Of a stretch of 27,472 bases of DNA, positions 6,552-13,927 are shown one piece after another. The notes under the pieces were generated by a model. That model saw nothing but the letters and a program-made list of their open reading frames with translations. It ran no database searches and was not told the origin of the DNA. Origin of the DNA: Flavobacteriales bacterium (lineage in GTDB: Bacteria; Bacteroidota; Bacteroidia; NS11-12g; UBA955); NCBI GenBank assembly GCA_947472115.1, contig CANIZU010000006.1, positions 1 through 27,472 of the forward strand, written 5' to 3'. Made by a program: the position numbers and the translations under genes. How positions within the stretch are numbered: position 1 is the first letter of the stretch; each line of letters opens with the position of its first letter.

Positions 6552-7694
6552 ATGATGGATTTTGAATTAAGCGAGGAGCATTTGGCGGTTCAGCAAGCGG
6601 CACGTGATTTTGCTCAAACAGAGTTGTTACCAGGTGTAATTGAGCGTGATAACGAGCAGAGATTTCCCTATGAGCAAATTAAGAAAATGGGTGAATTGGG
6701 CTTTATGGGAATGATGGTTGACCCCAAATATGGTGGTGGTGGAATGGATGCCATTTCATATGTTTTGGCGATGGAAGAGATCTCAAAGGTTGACGCTTCT
6801 GCGAGTGTATGTATGAGTGTAAACAACTCTTTGGTTTGTTGGGGTTTAGAGGAGTATGGAAACGAAGAGCAAAAAATGAAATATTTGGTTGAATTGGCAA
6901 GCGGTCAAAAAATCGGAGCATTTTTATTGAGTGAGCCCGAGGCGGGGAGCGATGCAACAAGTCAGCGTACAACTGCGGTTGATATGGGTGATTATTACTT
7001 AATGAACGGTACTAAGAACTGGATCACCAATGGAAATTCAGCGAGTTATTATTTGGTAATTGCTCAAACGGATGTCGAAAAAAAGCACAAGGGAATCAAC
7101 GCGTTTATCGTAGAAAAAGCTTGGGACGGTGTAACGGTTGGAAAGAAGGAAGACAAATTGGGTATCCGCGGAAGTGATACACATAGCATTATGTTCCAAG
7201 ATGTAAAAGTTCCGAAGGCGAATCGCATTGGCGAAGACGGATTCGGTTTCAAGTTTGCGATGAAGGTTTTAAGTGGAGGAAGAATTGGAATTGCTGCGCA
7301 GGCTTTGGGTATCGCTAGTGGTGCCTATGAGTTGTCGTTGAAATATTCAAAAGAGCGCAAAGCATTTGGTACCGAGATTAAGAATCACCAGGCCATTGCA
7401 TTCAAATTGGCAGATATGGCTACTGAGATTGAGGCGGCGCGTTTGCTGTGTATGAAGGCGGCTTGGATGAAGGATCAGCACATGAACTATGATCGTGCGA
7501 GTTCTATGGCGAAATTATTTGCTTCTGAGGTGGCGATGAAGACGGCGGTTGAGGCTGTTCAGATTCATGGTGGTTATGGCTATGTGAAAGAGTATCACGT
7601 AGAAAGAATGATGCGTGATGCCAAGATTACACAGATTTATGAGGGAACCAGCGAAGTTCAGCGTGTGGTTATTTCTCGTGATATTTTGAAATAA
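6552..7694 (+). CDS. Acyl-CoA dehydrogenase, short-chain type
   Basis: 380 residues, the normal size of a homotetrameric FAD-dependent acyl-CoA dehydrogenase. Family signatures in order: YGGGGMDAISYVLAMEEISK, the FAD-binding FLLSEPEAGSDA and NGTKNWITNG, the substrate-loop region RIGIAAQALGIA, and the C-terminal RMMRDAKITQIYEGTSEVQR. The catalytic base Glu364 in QIYEGT is in the position used by short- and medium-chain enzymes. It introduces the trans-2 double bond of acyl-CoA and passes electrons to ETF. It pairs functionally with the crotonase at 2567-3343, although they are in different transcription units. ATG ATG at the start leaves a one-codon ambiguity. The gene ends at a strong palindrome. 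Confidence 0.95.
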   Translation: MMDFELSEEHLAVQQAARDFAQTELLPGVIERDNEQRFPYEQIKKMGELGFMGMMVDPKYGGGGMDAISYVLAMEEISKVDASASVCMSVNNSLVCWGLEEYGNEEQKMKYLVELASGQKIGAFLLSEPEAGSDATSQRTTAVDMGDYYLMNGTKNWITNGNSASYYLVIAQTDVEKKHKGINAFIVEKAWDGVTVGKKEDKLGIRGSDTHSIMFQDVKVPKANRIGEDGFGFKFAMKVLSGGRIGIAAQALGIASGAYELSLKYSKERKAFGTEIKNHQAIAFKLADMATEIEAARLLCMKAAWMKDQHMNYDRASSMAKLFASEVAMKTAVEAVQIHGGYGYVKEYHVERMMRDAKITQIYEGTSEVQRVVISRDILK

Positions 7695-7712
7695 AATTTC
7701 TGAATTTATAGG

Positions 7713-7760
7713 GTTGTGCCCGAAACGGATATAAACGTTTATATCCGTTTCGGGCACAAC
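7713..7760 (+). terminator. Perfect 48-base palindrome, probable terminator
   Basis: Two 24-base arms (7713-7736 and 7737-7760) are exact reverse complements with no spacer, centred on AAACGTTT. The + strand continues TGTTTTTATG, so a transcript from the acyl-CoA dehydrogenase would form a long hairpin followed by a short U tract. On the minus strand there is no T tract. The perfect symmetry makes a second role as a DNA-level element possible. Confidence 0.75.
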
Positions 7761-7790
7761 TGTTTTTATGCCTTCTTATGAGATTGCGGC

Positions 7791-8129
7791 ATGGAAATGA
7801 AAAGTTATGAAGACATGGCGTGGCAGTTGGGCATCAACACCATCGAAACCGTGCACAGAATGAAGTCGGCCGAATTTGTTACGCTGGGAGAGGAAATGTT
7901 AAAGGCGGCTAAGCTAATCCAAAGCGGAGGTGTATTGGCAACCCAAGGCGAAATTTACGAGGCGTATCAGCGGTGTTTGCGATTAATGAGCTACTTGCAA
8001 GCCGTTGAATCGATGGGATTAATTAGTGCTGCTGAGTATCGGGATTTTGAAATACAGATACTCTCGCTCACACAGCGTTTGCAGTCGGCGTATAAGTCGA
8101 CAACCTTTTCAGACAAACCCCAATGTTAA
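7791..8129 (+). CDS. Small all-helical protein, possibly four-helix-bundle (S23-like)
   Basis: 112 residues; function not recognised. The sequence is predicted helical throughout: MKSYEDMAWQLGINTIETVHRM, LGEEMLKAAKLIQSGG, IYEAYQRCLRLMSYLQAVESMGLIS and EYRDFEIQILSLTQRLQSAY. This four-helix layout and the order (ED-x-x-W near the start, a central glycine turn, then an L-x-x-LG-L-I-S-x-x-EY region) resemble the 23S rRNA intervening-sequence/four-helix-bundle family. That family's usual S-I-x-x-N-I-A-E-G motif is degenerate here. It is flanked by the palindrome terminator upstream and a separate promoter downstream, so it may be a single-gene unit. ATG at 7797 is an alternative start. Confidence 0.6.
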   Translation: MEMKSYEDMAWQLGINTIETVHRMKSAEFVTLGEEMLKAAKLIQSGGVLATQGEIYEAYQRCLRLMSYLQAVESMGLISAAEYRDFEIQILSLTQRLQSAYKSTTFSDKPQC

Positions 8130-8177
8130 TTTTATGTTAAATATGGATTAAGACGTTTTTCTTGTTCACGGTGGAGT

Positions 8178-8185
8178 TAGTTTTG
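8178..8185 (+). promoter_or_regulatory. -7 promoter element TAGTTTTG of the phosphate-transport pair
   Basis: It matches TAnnTTTG and leaves about 20 bases before the ATG at 8206. A T-rich run at 8156-8160 sits roughly where a -33 element would be but is not a clean TTTG. No obvious Pho box-like direct repeats were seen. Confidence 0.5.
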
Positions 8186-8205
8186 TATTGATAAAAACTT
8201 AAATC

Positions 8206-8853
8206 ATGGCATTAAACAACATCTTCAGCGTTTTTTTACCTAAAGACAAGGTATTTTACAGTCTTTTTGAGCAAACAGCTCAAAATGTAACCGAAATGGG
8301 CAAATTATTGCACCAGTATGTTTTTGAGGCTGATCCAAATATTCGCCTAACAATCAGCAAGCACATAGAAGATTACGAGCACAAAAATGACGAAATAACA
8401 CATAATATTTTTACGGAATTGGGTAAAAACTTTATTACACCATTTGATCGTGAGGACATTCACTATTTAGCTTCTGCCATGGATGATGTTGCTGATTATA
8501 TTCATGCCTCTTGCAAAAAGATGCAATTTCATGGGGTAAATCCACATGAGCAAGGAATTCAAAGTTTAGCTGAAATCATCATGCAAAGTGCTGCGGAAGT
8601 GGGAAAGGCGGTAATGCAATTGCGTGAATTAAAGAGACCAGAGAAAATCATGGAATGCCTGGTTCGAATCAATAGTTTTGAAAATCATGCGGACAATGTT
8701 TTTGACATGAGTATTAAGAATTTATTTGAAGCGGAAAATGATTTTAAAGAACTTATTCGTAAGCGCGAGGTATACACCGTGATGGAAGTCGCAACCGACA
8801 AGTGTGAAGATGTTGGAAATGTGATCGAAACAATCATCGTTAAATACGCCTAA
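8206..8853 (+). CDS. DUF47 family phosphate-transport regulator (PhoU-like, Pit accessory)
   Basis: 215 residues, the normal length for TIGR00153/DUF47 proteins, which share the PhoU helical bundle. Characteristic stretches: FYSLFEQTAQNVTEMGKLL, a metal-binding E-x-x-x-x-E/H-type segment IEDYEHKNDEITHNIFTELGKNFITPFDREDIHYLASAMDDVADYI, and the second-repeat counterpart INSFENHADNVFDMSIKNLFE. The motif FITPFDREDI is highly typical. These cytosolic proteins are nearly always next to a Pit transporter, and here one starts 22 bases downstream. It probably gates or regulates that transporter. Confidence 0.92.
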   Translation: MALNNIFSVFLPKDKVFYSLFEQTAQNVTEMGKLLHQYVFEADPNIRLTISKHIEDYEHKNDEITHNIFTELGKNFITPFDREDIHYLASAMDDVADYIHASCKKMQFHGVNPHEQGIQSLAEIIMQSAAEVGKAVMQLRELKRPEKIMECLVRINSFENHADNVFDMSIKNLFEAENDFKELIRKREVYTVMEVATDKCEDVGNVIETIIVKYA

Positions 8854-8875
8854 TTGGCATTTTAAAATTAAAGGA

Positions 8876-10543
8876 ATGTCAACCCTGGTTATAGTAATCA
8901 TTGTTTTGGCATTGGTGTTTGATTACATCAATGGCTTTCACGATGCGGCAAATTCTATTGCCACCGTTGTTAGCACAAAAGTGCTTACACCGTTGCAGGC
9001 GGTTTTGTGGGCTGCATTATTCAATTTTGCTGCATTTTTCATTTTCAAGGACCATGCTGTGGCAAATACTATCGCAAAGACGGTAATTGATAACTATATA
9101 ACGCTGCCAGTAATTTTGGCGGGGTTGGTTGCTGCGATTTTTTGGAATTTACTTACTTGGTGGTATGGAATCCCAAGCTCTTCGAGTCATACTCTAATTG
9201 GAGGCTTTGCTGGAGCGGCTTTGTCTCATGCATACTATGTTAAGGGTTGGGTTCCTTTTGGCGATGTGGTTGAAATGGACAAAATCACTAAAACGGTGTA
9301 TTTTATTTTCCTTGCACCGCTAATTGGTATGTTAATTTCCATTTTTATCACGTTGGTAACAATCCGAAGGAATGTCTATGGTAGATTGGTATTGATTACA
9401 CTTTCTGCCGTTGGTTTGTGGTTTTTGTTTGGAACATTCCGTGTAACCAAATTGGAGGAAAATCTCACCAAATTTTATAAACTAGATAAGTACAAAAAGG
9501 AATTAGCTAAAAATCCCAATGATGAGGCAGTCATCAAAAAATATGATAAGGCAAAGGCTAATTATGATTTGAGCAAGCCGTATTTAAAGAGTTTTGATGC
9601 CGAAGGTGCGGATAAGGTTGCTGATAAAATTACGGCAGTAGTTGATGTTAAGTATTTGGAAGAGAGCAAAATAAAGGATGTTGTTTCTAAAAAGTTAAAA
9701 ATCGACAAGTATAAAAAGGATGCGTTTTATGATGCTAGTTTGCAGCCATTGTGTGATGCCGCCACGGCTAAATTGGATGAATGTAAGCCAATTATCAAGA
9801 ATTATCACACAGTCGGTGTAGATAGTACAGCAAAAGCCATAACACTAGAGATAGGGATTGATAAAATTGGTGAGTATGACAAATTCACCAAGAGTTTGAC
9901 TGTAGATGCCAAAAAGGATTTGAAAAAAGAGCTTGGCAAGGCAGATAACCGGACATTGTTATATTGCATTTTCTGTGTAATTGGCTTGTTCATGTTGAGC
10001 TATGTCTATTGTGAATTAATCCAGAAGCCCACAGCCAATCGAATGGCAAACATGTTCAAAAAATTGCAGTTGCTTTCAAGTGCTGCCTTTTCTATCGGAC
10101 ATGGTGGAAATGACGCCCAAAAGGTAATGGGTATTATAGGAGCCGCTTTGATTGCCAACGGTACGATAGCAGAATTTAAAGAGTTACCAAACTGGGTTCC
10201 ATTGGCATGTTATGCGGCTATTGGCTTAGGTACAATGAGTGGTGGTTGGAAAATCATCAAGACTATGGGTACTAAAATCACAAAAGTTACACCATTAGAG
10301 GGTGTAAGTGCCGAAACCGCTGGTGCAATTACTTTGTTTATGACTGAACAAATGGGAATTCCGGTAAGTACAACACACACCATTACAGGTTCAATTATTG
10401 GTGTGGGTGCAACAAAACGGTTGAGTGCTGTTCGTTGGGGTGTAACAAGAAGTTTGTTAGTTGCTTGGATTATTACAATTCCGGTGAGTGCTTTGGTGGC
10501 AGGATTAACGTATTTGATTCTCGGATGGATGGGTATTTCCTAA
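8876..10543 (+). CDS. pit: Inorganic phosphate transporter, Pit family, with a large hydrophilic insert
   Basis: 555 residues. The two PHO4/Pit signatures are intact: DYINGFHDAANSIATV near residues 16-31 and SIGHGGNDAQKVMG near residues 406-419. Further conserved segments are GIPSSSSHTLIGGFAG and GIPVSTTHTITGSIIG, the duplicated halves of the fold. About ten hydrophobic segments are visible. Between the halves (about residues 190-358) lies a ~170-residue lysine/aspartate-rich stretch with no membrane segment, flanked by GLWFLFGTFRV and LLYCIFCVIGLFMLSYVYCELI. Pit proteins import phosphate as a metal-phosphate complex with protons, or with sodium. Co-transcribed with the DUF47 gene. Confidence 0.93.
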   Translation: MSTLVIVIIVLALVFDYINGFHDAANSIATVVSTKVLTPLQAVLWAALFNFAAFFIFKDHAVANTIAKTVIDNYITLPVILAGLVAAIFWNLLTWWYGIPSSSSHTLIGGFAGAALSHAYYVKGWVPFGDVVEMDKITKTVYFIFLAPLIGMLISIFITLVTIRRNVYGRLVLITLSAVGLWFLFGTFRVTKLEENLTKFYKLDKYKKELAKNPNDEAVIKKYDKAKANYDLSKPYLKSFDAEGADKVADKITAVVDVKYLEESKIKDVVSKKLKIDKYKKDAFYDASLQPLCDAATAKLDECKPIIKNYHTVGVDSTAKAITLEIGIDKIGEYDKFTKSLTVDAKKDLKKELGKADNRTLLYCIFCVIGLFMLSYVYCELIQKPTANRMANMFKKLQLLSSAAFSIGHGGNDAQKVMGIIGAALIANGTIAEFKELPNWVPLACYAAIGLGTMSGGWKIIKTMGTKITKVTPLEGVSAETAGAITLFMTEQMGIPVSTTHTITGSIIGVGATKRLSAVRWGVTRSLLVAWIITIPVSALVAGLTYLILGWMGIS

Positions 10544-10608
10544 GTAGTTAAAATCAAAAAACAGTTAGGGTATCAACCGGAAATCTAGGAAATAAGATTA
10601 GAGTCATT

Positions 10609-10652
10609 AAAAAGGCCCATTGGGATGGCACTCCACCCCAACGGGCCTTTTT
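10609..10652 (+). terminator. Hairpin terminator after pit
   Basis: Arms 10609-10628 and 10633-10652 pair with a 4-base loop (CACT) and end in TTTTT. Two of 20 positions are A-C mismatches in the + strand RNA. In the minus-strand RNA the same positions become G-U pairs and the 5' A run becomes a T tract, so the element could stop transcription from either side. No minus-strand gene points into it from the right. Confidence 0.8.
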
Positions 10653-10763
10653 GATAATTACCGACCAAAAAACCACGATACCAACAAACTAACTTCCGGG
10701 ATTGCTTTGTTAAAATTCTGCGGTGGTTAACCAAACCAAAGATGCCACATCGCAATCATTTTG

Positions 10764-10771
10764 TAACTTTG
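10764..10771 (+). promoter_or_regulatory. -7 promoter element TAACTTTG of the acetyltransferase gene
   Basis: It matches TAnnTTTG and ends 8 bases before the ATG at 10780. It lies inside the longer open frame from 10723, supporting the shorter protein. No clean -33 TTTG was found. Confidence 0.5.
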
Positions 10772-10779
10772 ATTTTCTG

Positions 10780-11373
10780 ATGACAGAATCCAATGCCAAT
10801 CCAACCGCTTTTATTCACCCTTCTGCTATTGTAGACGAAGGTGCGATAATTGGCGAAGGGACCAAAATATGGCATTTCACCCATGTTATGTCAACCGCAA
10901 AATTGGGTAATCATTGCAATCTTGGACAGAACGTATTTGTTGGAAGCAATGTTACAATTGGTTCTGGGGTTAAGATCCAAAACAACGTATCCATCTATTC
11001 AGGCGTTGAAATTGAGGACGATTGCTTTTTGGGACCGAGCATGGTTTTTACCAATGTAACAAATCCAAGGTCTCATGTTGAGCGCAAGGACGAGTACAAA
11101 CTTACCAAAGTTAGAAAGGGGTGTTCAATTGGGGCAAATGCCACAATTTTATGTGGGGTTACTTTGGGCGAGTATTCGTTTGTTGGCGCCGGCACTGTGG
11201 TTACCAAAGACGTGTCCGATTACGCTGTGGTAGCTGGAAATCCTGCGAAGCACATCGGATGGATGAGCACATTTGGTGAAAAGTTGCATTTTGATGAAAA
11301 CGGTGAGGCTATCTGCGAGAGTAGTGGTGATAAATATCGCTTGGAGCACAATCAAGTGAGCAAATTGAAATAA
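10780..11373 (+). CDS. Left-handed beta-helix (hexapeptide) acyltransferase, WbpD/WlbB-like
   Basis: 197 residues from the ATG at 10780 (MTESNANPTAFIHPSAIV); an upstream GTG frame from 10723 would translate the promoter. Successive hexapeptide repeats [LIV]-G-x-x-x-x run from about residue 15 to 155, for example AIIGEGTKIW, AKLGNHCNLGQNVFVGSNVTIG and CSIGANATILCGVTLGEYSFVGAGTVVTKDV. The segment VFTNVTNPRSHVERKDEYKLTKVRKGCSIGANATI and the ending VVAGNPAKHIGWMS closely fit UDP-2-acetamido-3-amino-glucuronate N-acetyltransferases, which use acetyl-CoA in making surface polysaccharide sugars. Its dehydrogenase, oxidase and aminotransferase partners are absent here. galE follows after 2 bases, supporting a nucleotide-sugar role. 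Confidence 0.85.
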   Translation: MTESNANPTAFIHPSAIVDEGAIIGEGTKIWHFTHVMSTAKLGNHCNLGQNVFVGSNVTIGSGVKIQNNVSIYSGVEIEDDCFLGPSMVFTNVTNPRSHVERKDEYKLTKVRKGCSIGANATILCGVTLGEYSFVGAGTVVTKDVSDYAVVAGNPAKHIGWMSTFGEKLHFDENGEAICESSGDKYRLEHNQVSKLK

Positions 11374-11375
11374 AT

Positions 11376-12413
11376 ATGGAGCAGAAAAAGATTTTGGTTA
11401 CAGGCGGATTGGGCTTTATTGGTTCGCATACTGTGGTTTGTTTGCATGAAGCAGGGTATAAGCCTGTAATCGTCGACAACCTGCATAACTCAAGAATTGA
11501 TGTACTATCAGCGATTGCACAACTCATTGGTTATACACCTGAGTTCATCCAAGGTGATGTAAACGATAAGTCTTTGATGAGCGAAATTTTTGCAACCCAC
11601 AAGCCAGACGCCGTAATTCATTTTGCAGCGCACAAGGCCGTTGGAGAGAGCGTAGATCAACCATTAATGTACTATCACAACAATGTTGTTGGGTTGGTTT
11701 CATTGTTGGAAGTGATGAAGCAAGCGGAATGCAAAAAATTGGTATTTAGCAGCAGCTGTACGGTTTATGGTGAGCCAGAACAGGTTCCGGTTAAGGAATC
11801 AACACCCACAAGGCCTGCGGCAAGTCCTTATGGTGCAACGAAACAAATGGGCGAGGTGATTCTTAAAGACAATAATTGGTTTGAGGTTCAGTGTTTAAGA
11901 TATTTTAATCCCGTTGGGGCCCATGAATCTTCTTTGATTGGAGAATTGCCATTGGGTGTCCCTAATAATTTGATTCCTTATTTAACACAAACGGTGGCGG
12001 GGATTCGTCCTCAACTAACAGTTCACGGGGGTGATTACAATACGCCAGATGGAACTTGTATTCGGGACTATATTCATGTGATGGATTTGGCTGATGCTCA
12101 TGTTGCAGCAATTGGTAGATTGTTTTCGAATCCAGTGGAGCATAAGATAGAAATGGGTGATCCAAGCCTTGGAAATTTCGAGGTTTTCAATATTGGCACA
12201 GGACACGGTTATTCAGTATTACAAGTAATATCTGCTTTTGAGGCTGCAACCGGTGAGAAGGTTCCGCATATCATTGGGCCACGCAGAAATGGCGATGTGG
12301 TGGCAGTTTGGGCCGAAACCACCAAAGTCAATGAAGTCTTGGGATGGAAAGCAAGTCGTAACCTTGAAACCATGATGCGCGATGCGTGGAATTGGCAAAA
12401 GGCAACTCGTTGA
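11376..12413 (+). CDS. galE: UDP-glucose 4-epimerase
   Basis: 345 residues, normal for GalE of the extended SDR family. The NAD-binding motif GGLGFIGSH is at residues 10-18. The catalytic region SSSCTVYGEPEQVPVKE contributes Ser127/Thr129, and the YxxxK pair is Tyr152 and Lys156 in SPYGATK. The RYFNPVGAHESSLIGE and CIRDYIHVMDLADAHV segments are diagnostic for GalE among the extended SDRs. It interconverts UDP-glucose and UDP-galactose for envelope polysaccharides. The start is 2 bases after the acetyltransferase stop, so they form a two-gene unit. Confidence 0.95.
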   Translation: MEQKKILVTGGLGFIGSHTVVCLHEAGYKPVIVDNLHNSRIDVLSAIAQLIGYTPEFIQGDVNDKSLMSEIFATHKPDAVIHFAAHKAVGESVDQPLMYYHNNVVGLVSLLEVMKQAECKKLVFSSSCTVYGEPEQVPVKESTPTRPAASPYGATKQMGEVILKDNNWFEVQCLRYFNPVGAHESSLIGELPLGVPNNLIPYLTQTVAGIRPQLTVHGGDYNTPDGTCIRDYIHVMDLADAHVAAIGRLFSNPVEHKIEMGDPSLGNFEVFNIGTGHGYSVLQVISAFEAATGEKVPHIIGPRRNGDVVAVWAETTKVNEVLGWKASRNLETMMRDAWNWQKATR

Positions 12414-12535
12414 GGGTTTACCCAAGTTGTTGCGCGAGCAACATCTGCACGAAATATTGACGTAGTTTTAGCTCAAAAAAGAGGGATAGTTGACGGTTTA
12501 ATCAGATTAGCCTAAAAACAGGTATTGCCAAAAAA

Positions 12536-13927
12536 TCATTCTACAATTACACCAATATCTCCAAGCGTTTTGGCTCGTACCCAAATGGCATCTTTCTGCA
12601 AGCTCCAGTCCACCAATTCTAAAGACTTTAACTTTCCTTGGGTTTTGATGCCATTGCCCATGGTTTGATTGAGTGATTCATTGATTGATTTTTTGGTGAG
12701 ATTTACGAGGTCGCTCATATCAAAAACCATCTGCGACTCCAGTTTTTTTCTGATGGTTTCATCGAGCATCCACTTGGCCGCCTTGATCAAAACGTTTTTG
12801 GTAGAAAGATCATATTCCACATTTTTTAGTGCGAGGACATTCTTGGCATTATCAAACTTCGGCGAACCCAACAAAAAGAACACACCTTTTTTGGTCCCGG
12901 CAAATCCCATTTCGATGCCGAGCTTTTCGCCAGCTGGAAACAAGCGCAATGCGGTAATATTAATTTTGTCTTTTCCCATAGCAAAACTTTCAGTTTTCAT
13001 CATTTCAAAGAGTTGCTTGGAAAGGCTATCATAATCTAATCGAAGGTCTGTATACACCTCAAATCCGCTTCCTTTTTTATACGGACTCAAATTGGGCAGC
13101 GGGGTACTCGGTTTGTTCCAAGGGCTACTTTGAATACTGGGCGTGGCGGTAATTCCGATATTGAAATTCAGCACAGAGCCTGCCATGTTGATTTCGCTCA
13201 CACTTAAACTCTGGGGTTGAAATCTCAAGTATCCCGTATACGGAATTTGTATGTCGTCTTGAAATGCTTTCCAAACCGGCAAAATATAGGGTTTCAGGTC
13301 TTGTTTTGCGATTTCCGCATCGATGATTTTTGCAAATTTGCCCAATTCGGGCTTGAGCTGTTTAACCAAGACATCGTTGATGTTAATGTTAGCAAATGTG
13401 ACTCTGCAGGGGTCAATAGGCGTTAGATCTGTGAAACTGGTATTGGATTTAATACGATAGTTTGATGTCAGTTCGATATCACTTTGAAGTTTGACTTTCG
13501 CTTTTCTCAGTGTTTCATCTCCCCAACCGCAGCTGAATGGGATTGGCGGTGTTACGCAATTATCGAATACACAGGCCGCACAATATTCACCAGAAAAACC
13601 ATAGGCGATATCCAAACCAAGAAATACAGTTTTCCCTTTGCCCGTGAGTTGGATGGGCTCTCTTTTCAGTTTGTATTGGTATCTAAGTCCAGAGCATGGG
13701 CGGTCGGAACCGGTAAAGTCCTTATCAAATGATTGGTCGGCCAATTTGATATAAGATTTTAAGTCGACCTTTATCGGGACATTAATGGTTGATGCGATAG
13801 CCGGCATTGGTTTGGCGGGCACGATGTGGTTCGCCGTGGCAGGTGCTTCTGGTTTGATGCTTCCACAAGCGGAAATCATACCAACAAGTGCTGTTAGTCC
13901 TATAAATTTTATTTTTTGAATGATCAT
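12536..13927 (-). CDS. DUF4403 family lipoprotein
   Basis: 463 residues. The N terminus is a lipoprotein signal: MIIQKIK, a hydrophobic run and the lipobox ISAC with Cys21. After a Pro/Ala linker comes the DUF4403-type start ASTINVPIKVDLKSYIKLAD. The protein ends in a region with LVDWSLQKDAIWVRAKTLGDIGVIVE. Four cysteines cluster at about 116, 119, 124 and 133 (YCAACVFDNCV...FSCGWG), plus Cys78. In an exported protein these could form disulfides. Function unknown. Its start overlaps the stop of the upstream secreted-protein gene as ATGA, implying translational coupling, and the pair may work together at the cell surface. The family call rests on pattern recognition. Confidence 0.75.
   Translation of the reverse strand: MIIQKIKFIGLTALVGMISACGSIKPEAPATANHIVPAKPMPAIASTINVPIKVDLKSYIKLADQSFDKDFTGSDRPCSGLRYQYKLKREPIQLTGKGKTVFLGLDIAYGFSGEYCAACVFDNCVTPPIPFSCGWGDETLRKAKVKLQSDIELTSNYRIKSNTSFTDLTPIDPCRVTFANININDVLVKQLKPELGKFAKIIDAEIAKQDLKPYILPVWKAFQDDIQIPYTGYLRFQPQSLSVSEINMAGSVLNFNIGITATPSIQSSPWNKPSTPLPNLSPYKKGSGFEVYTDLRLDYDSLSKQLFEMMKTESFAMGKDKINITALRLFPAGEKLGIEMGFAGTKKGVFFLLGSPKFDNAKNVLALKNVEYDLSTKNVLIKAAKWMLDETIRKKLESQMVFDMSDLVNLTKKSINESLNQTMGNGIKTQGKLKSLELVDWSLQKDAIWVRAKTLGDIGVIVE

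Noticed and set aside
10544..10779. Largest intergenic gap, considered for a small RNA or riboswitch
   Set aside because: Apart from the terminator and the -7 element before the acetyltransferase, no conserved riboswitch-like pattern or tRNA fold was recognised.
12428..12443. Six-base-pair hairpin (TGTTGC/GCAACA) after galE
   Set aside because: Short stem with no following T tract, so not convincing as a terminator for galE or for the convergent DUF4403 gene.
12414..12535. Gap between convergent galE and DUF4403 genes
   Set aside because: Checked for small genes and RNA structures; only a weak hairpin and A-rich runs were seen, nothing supportable.
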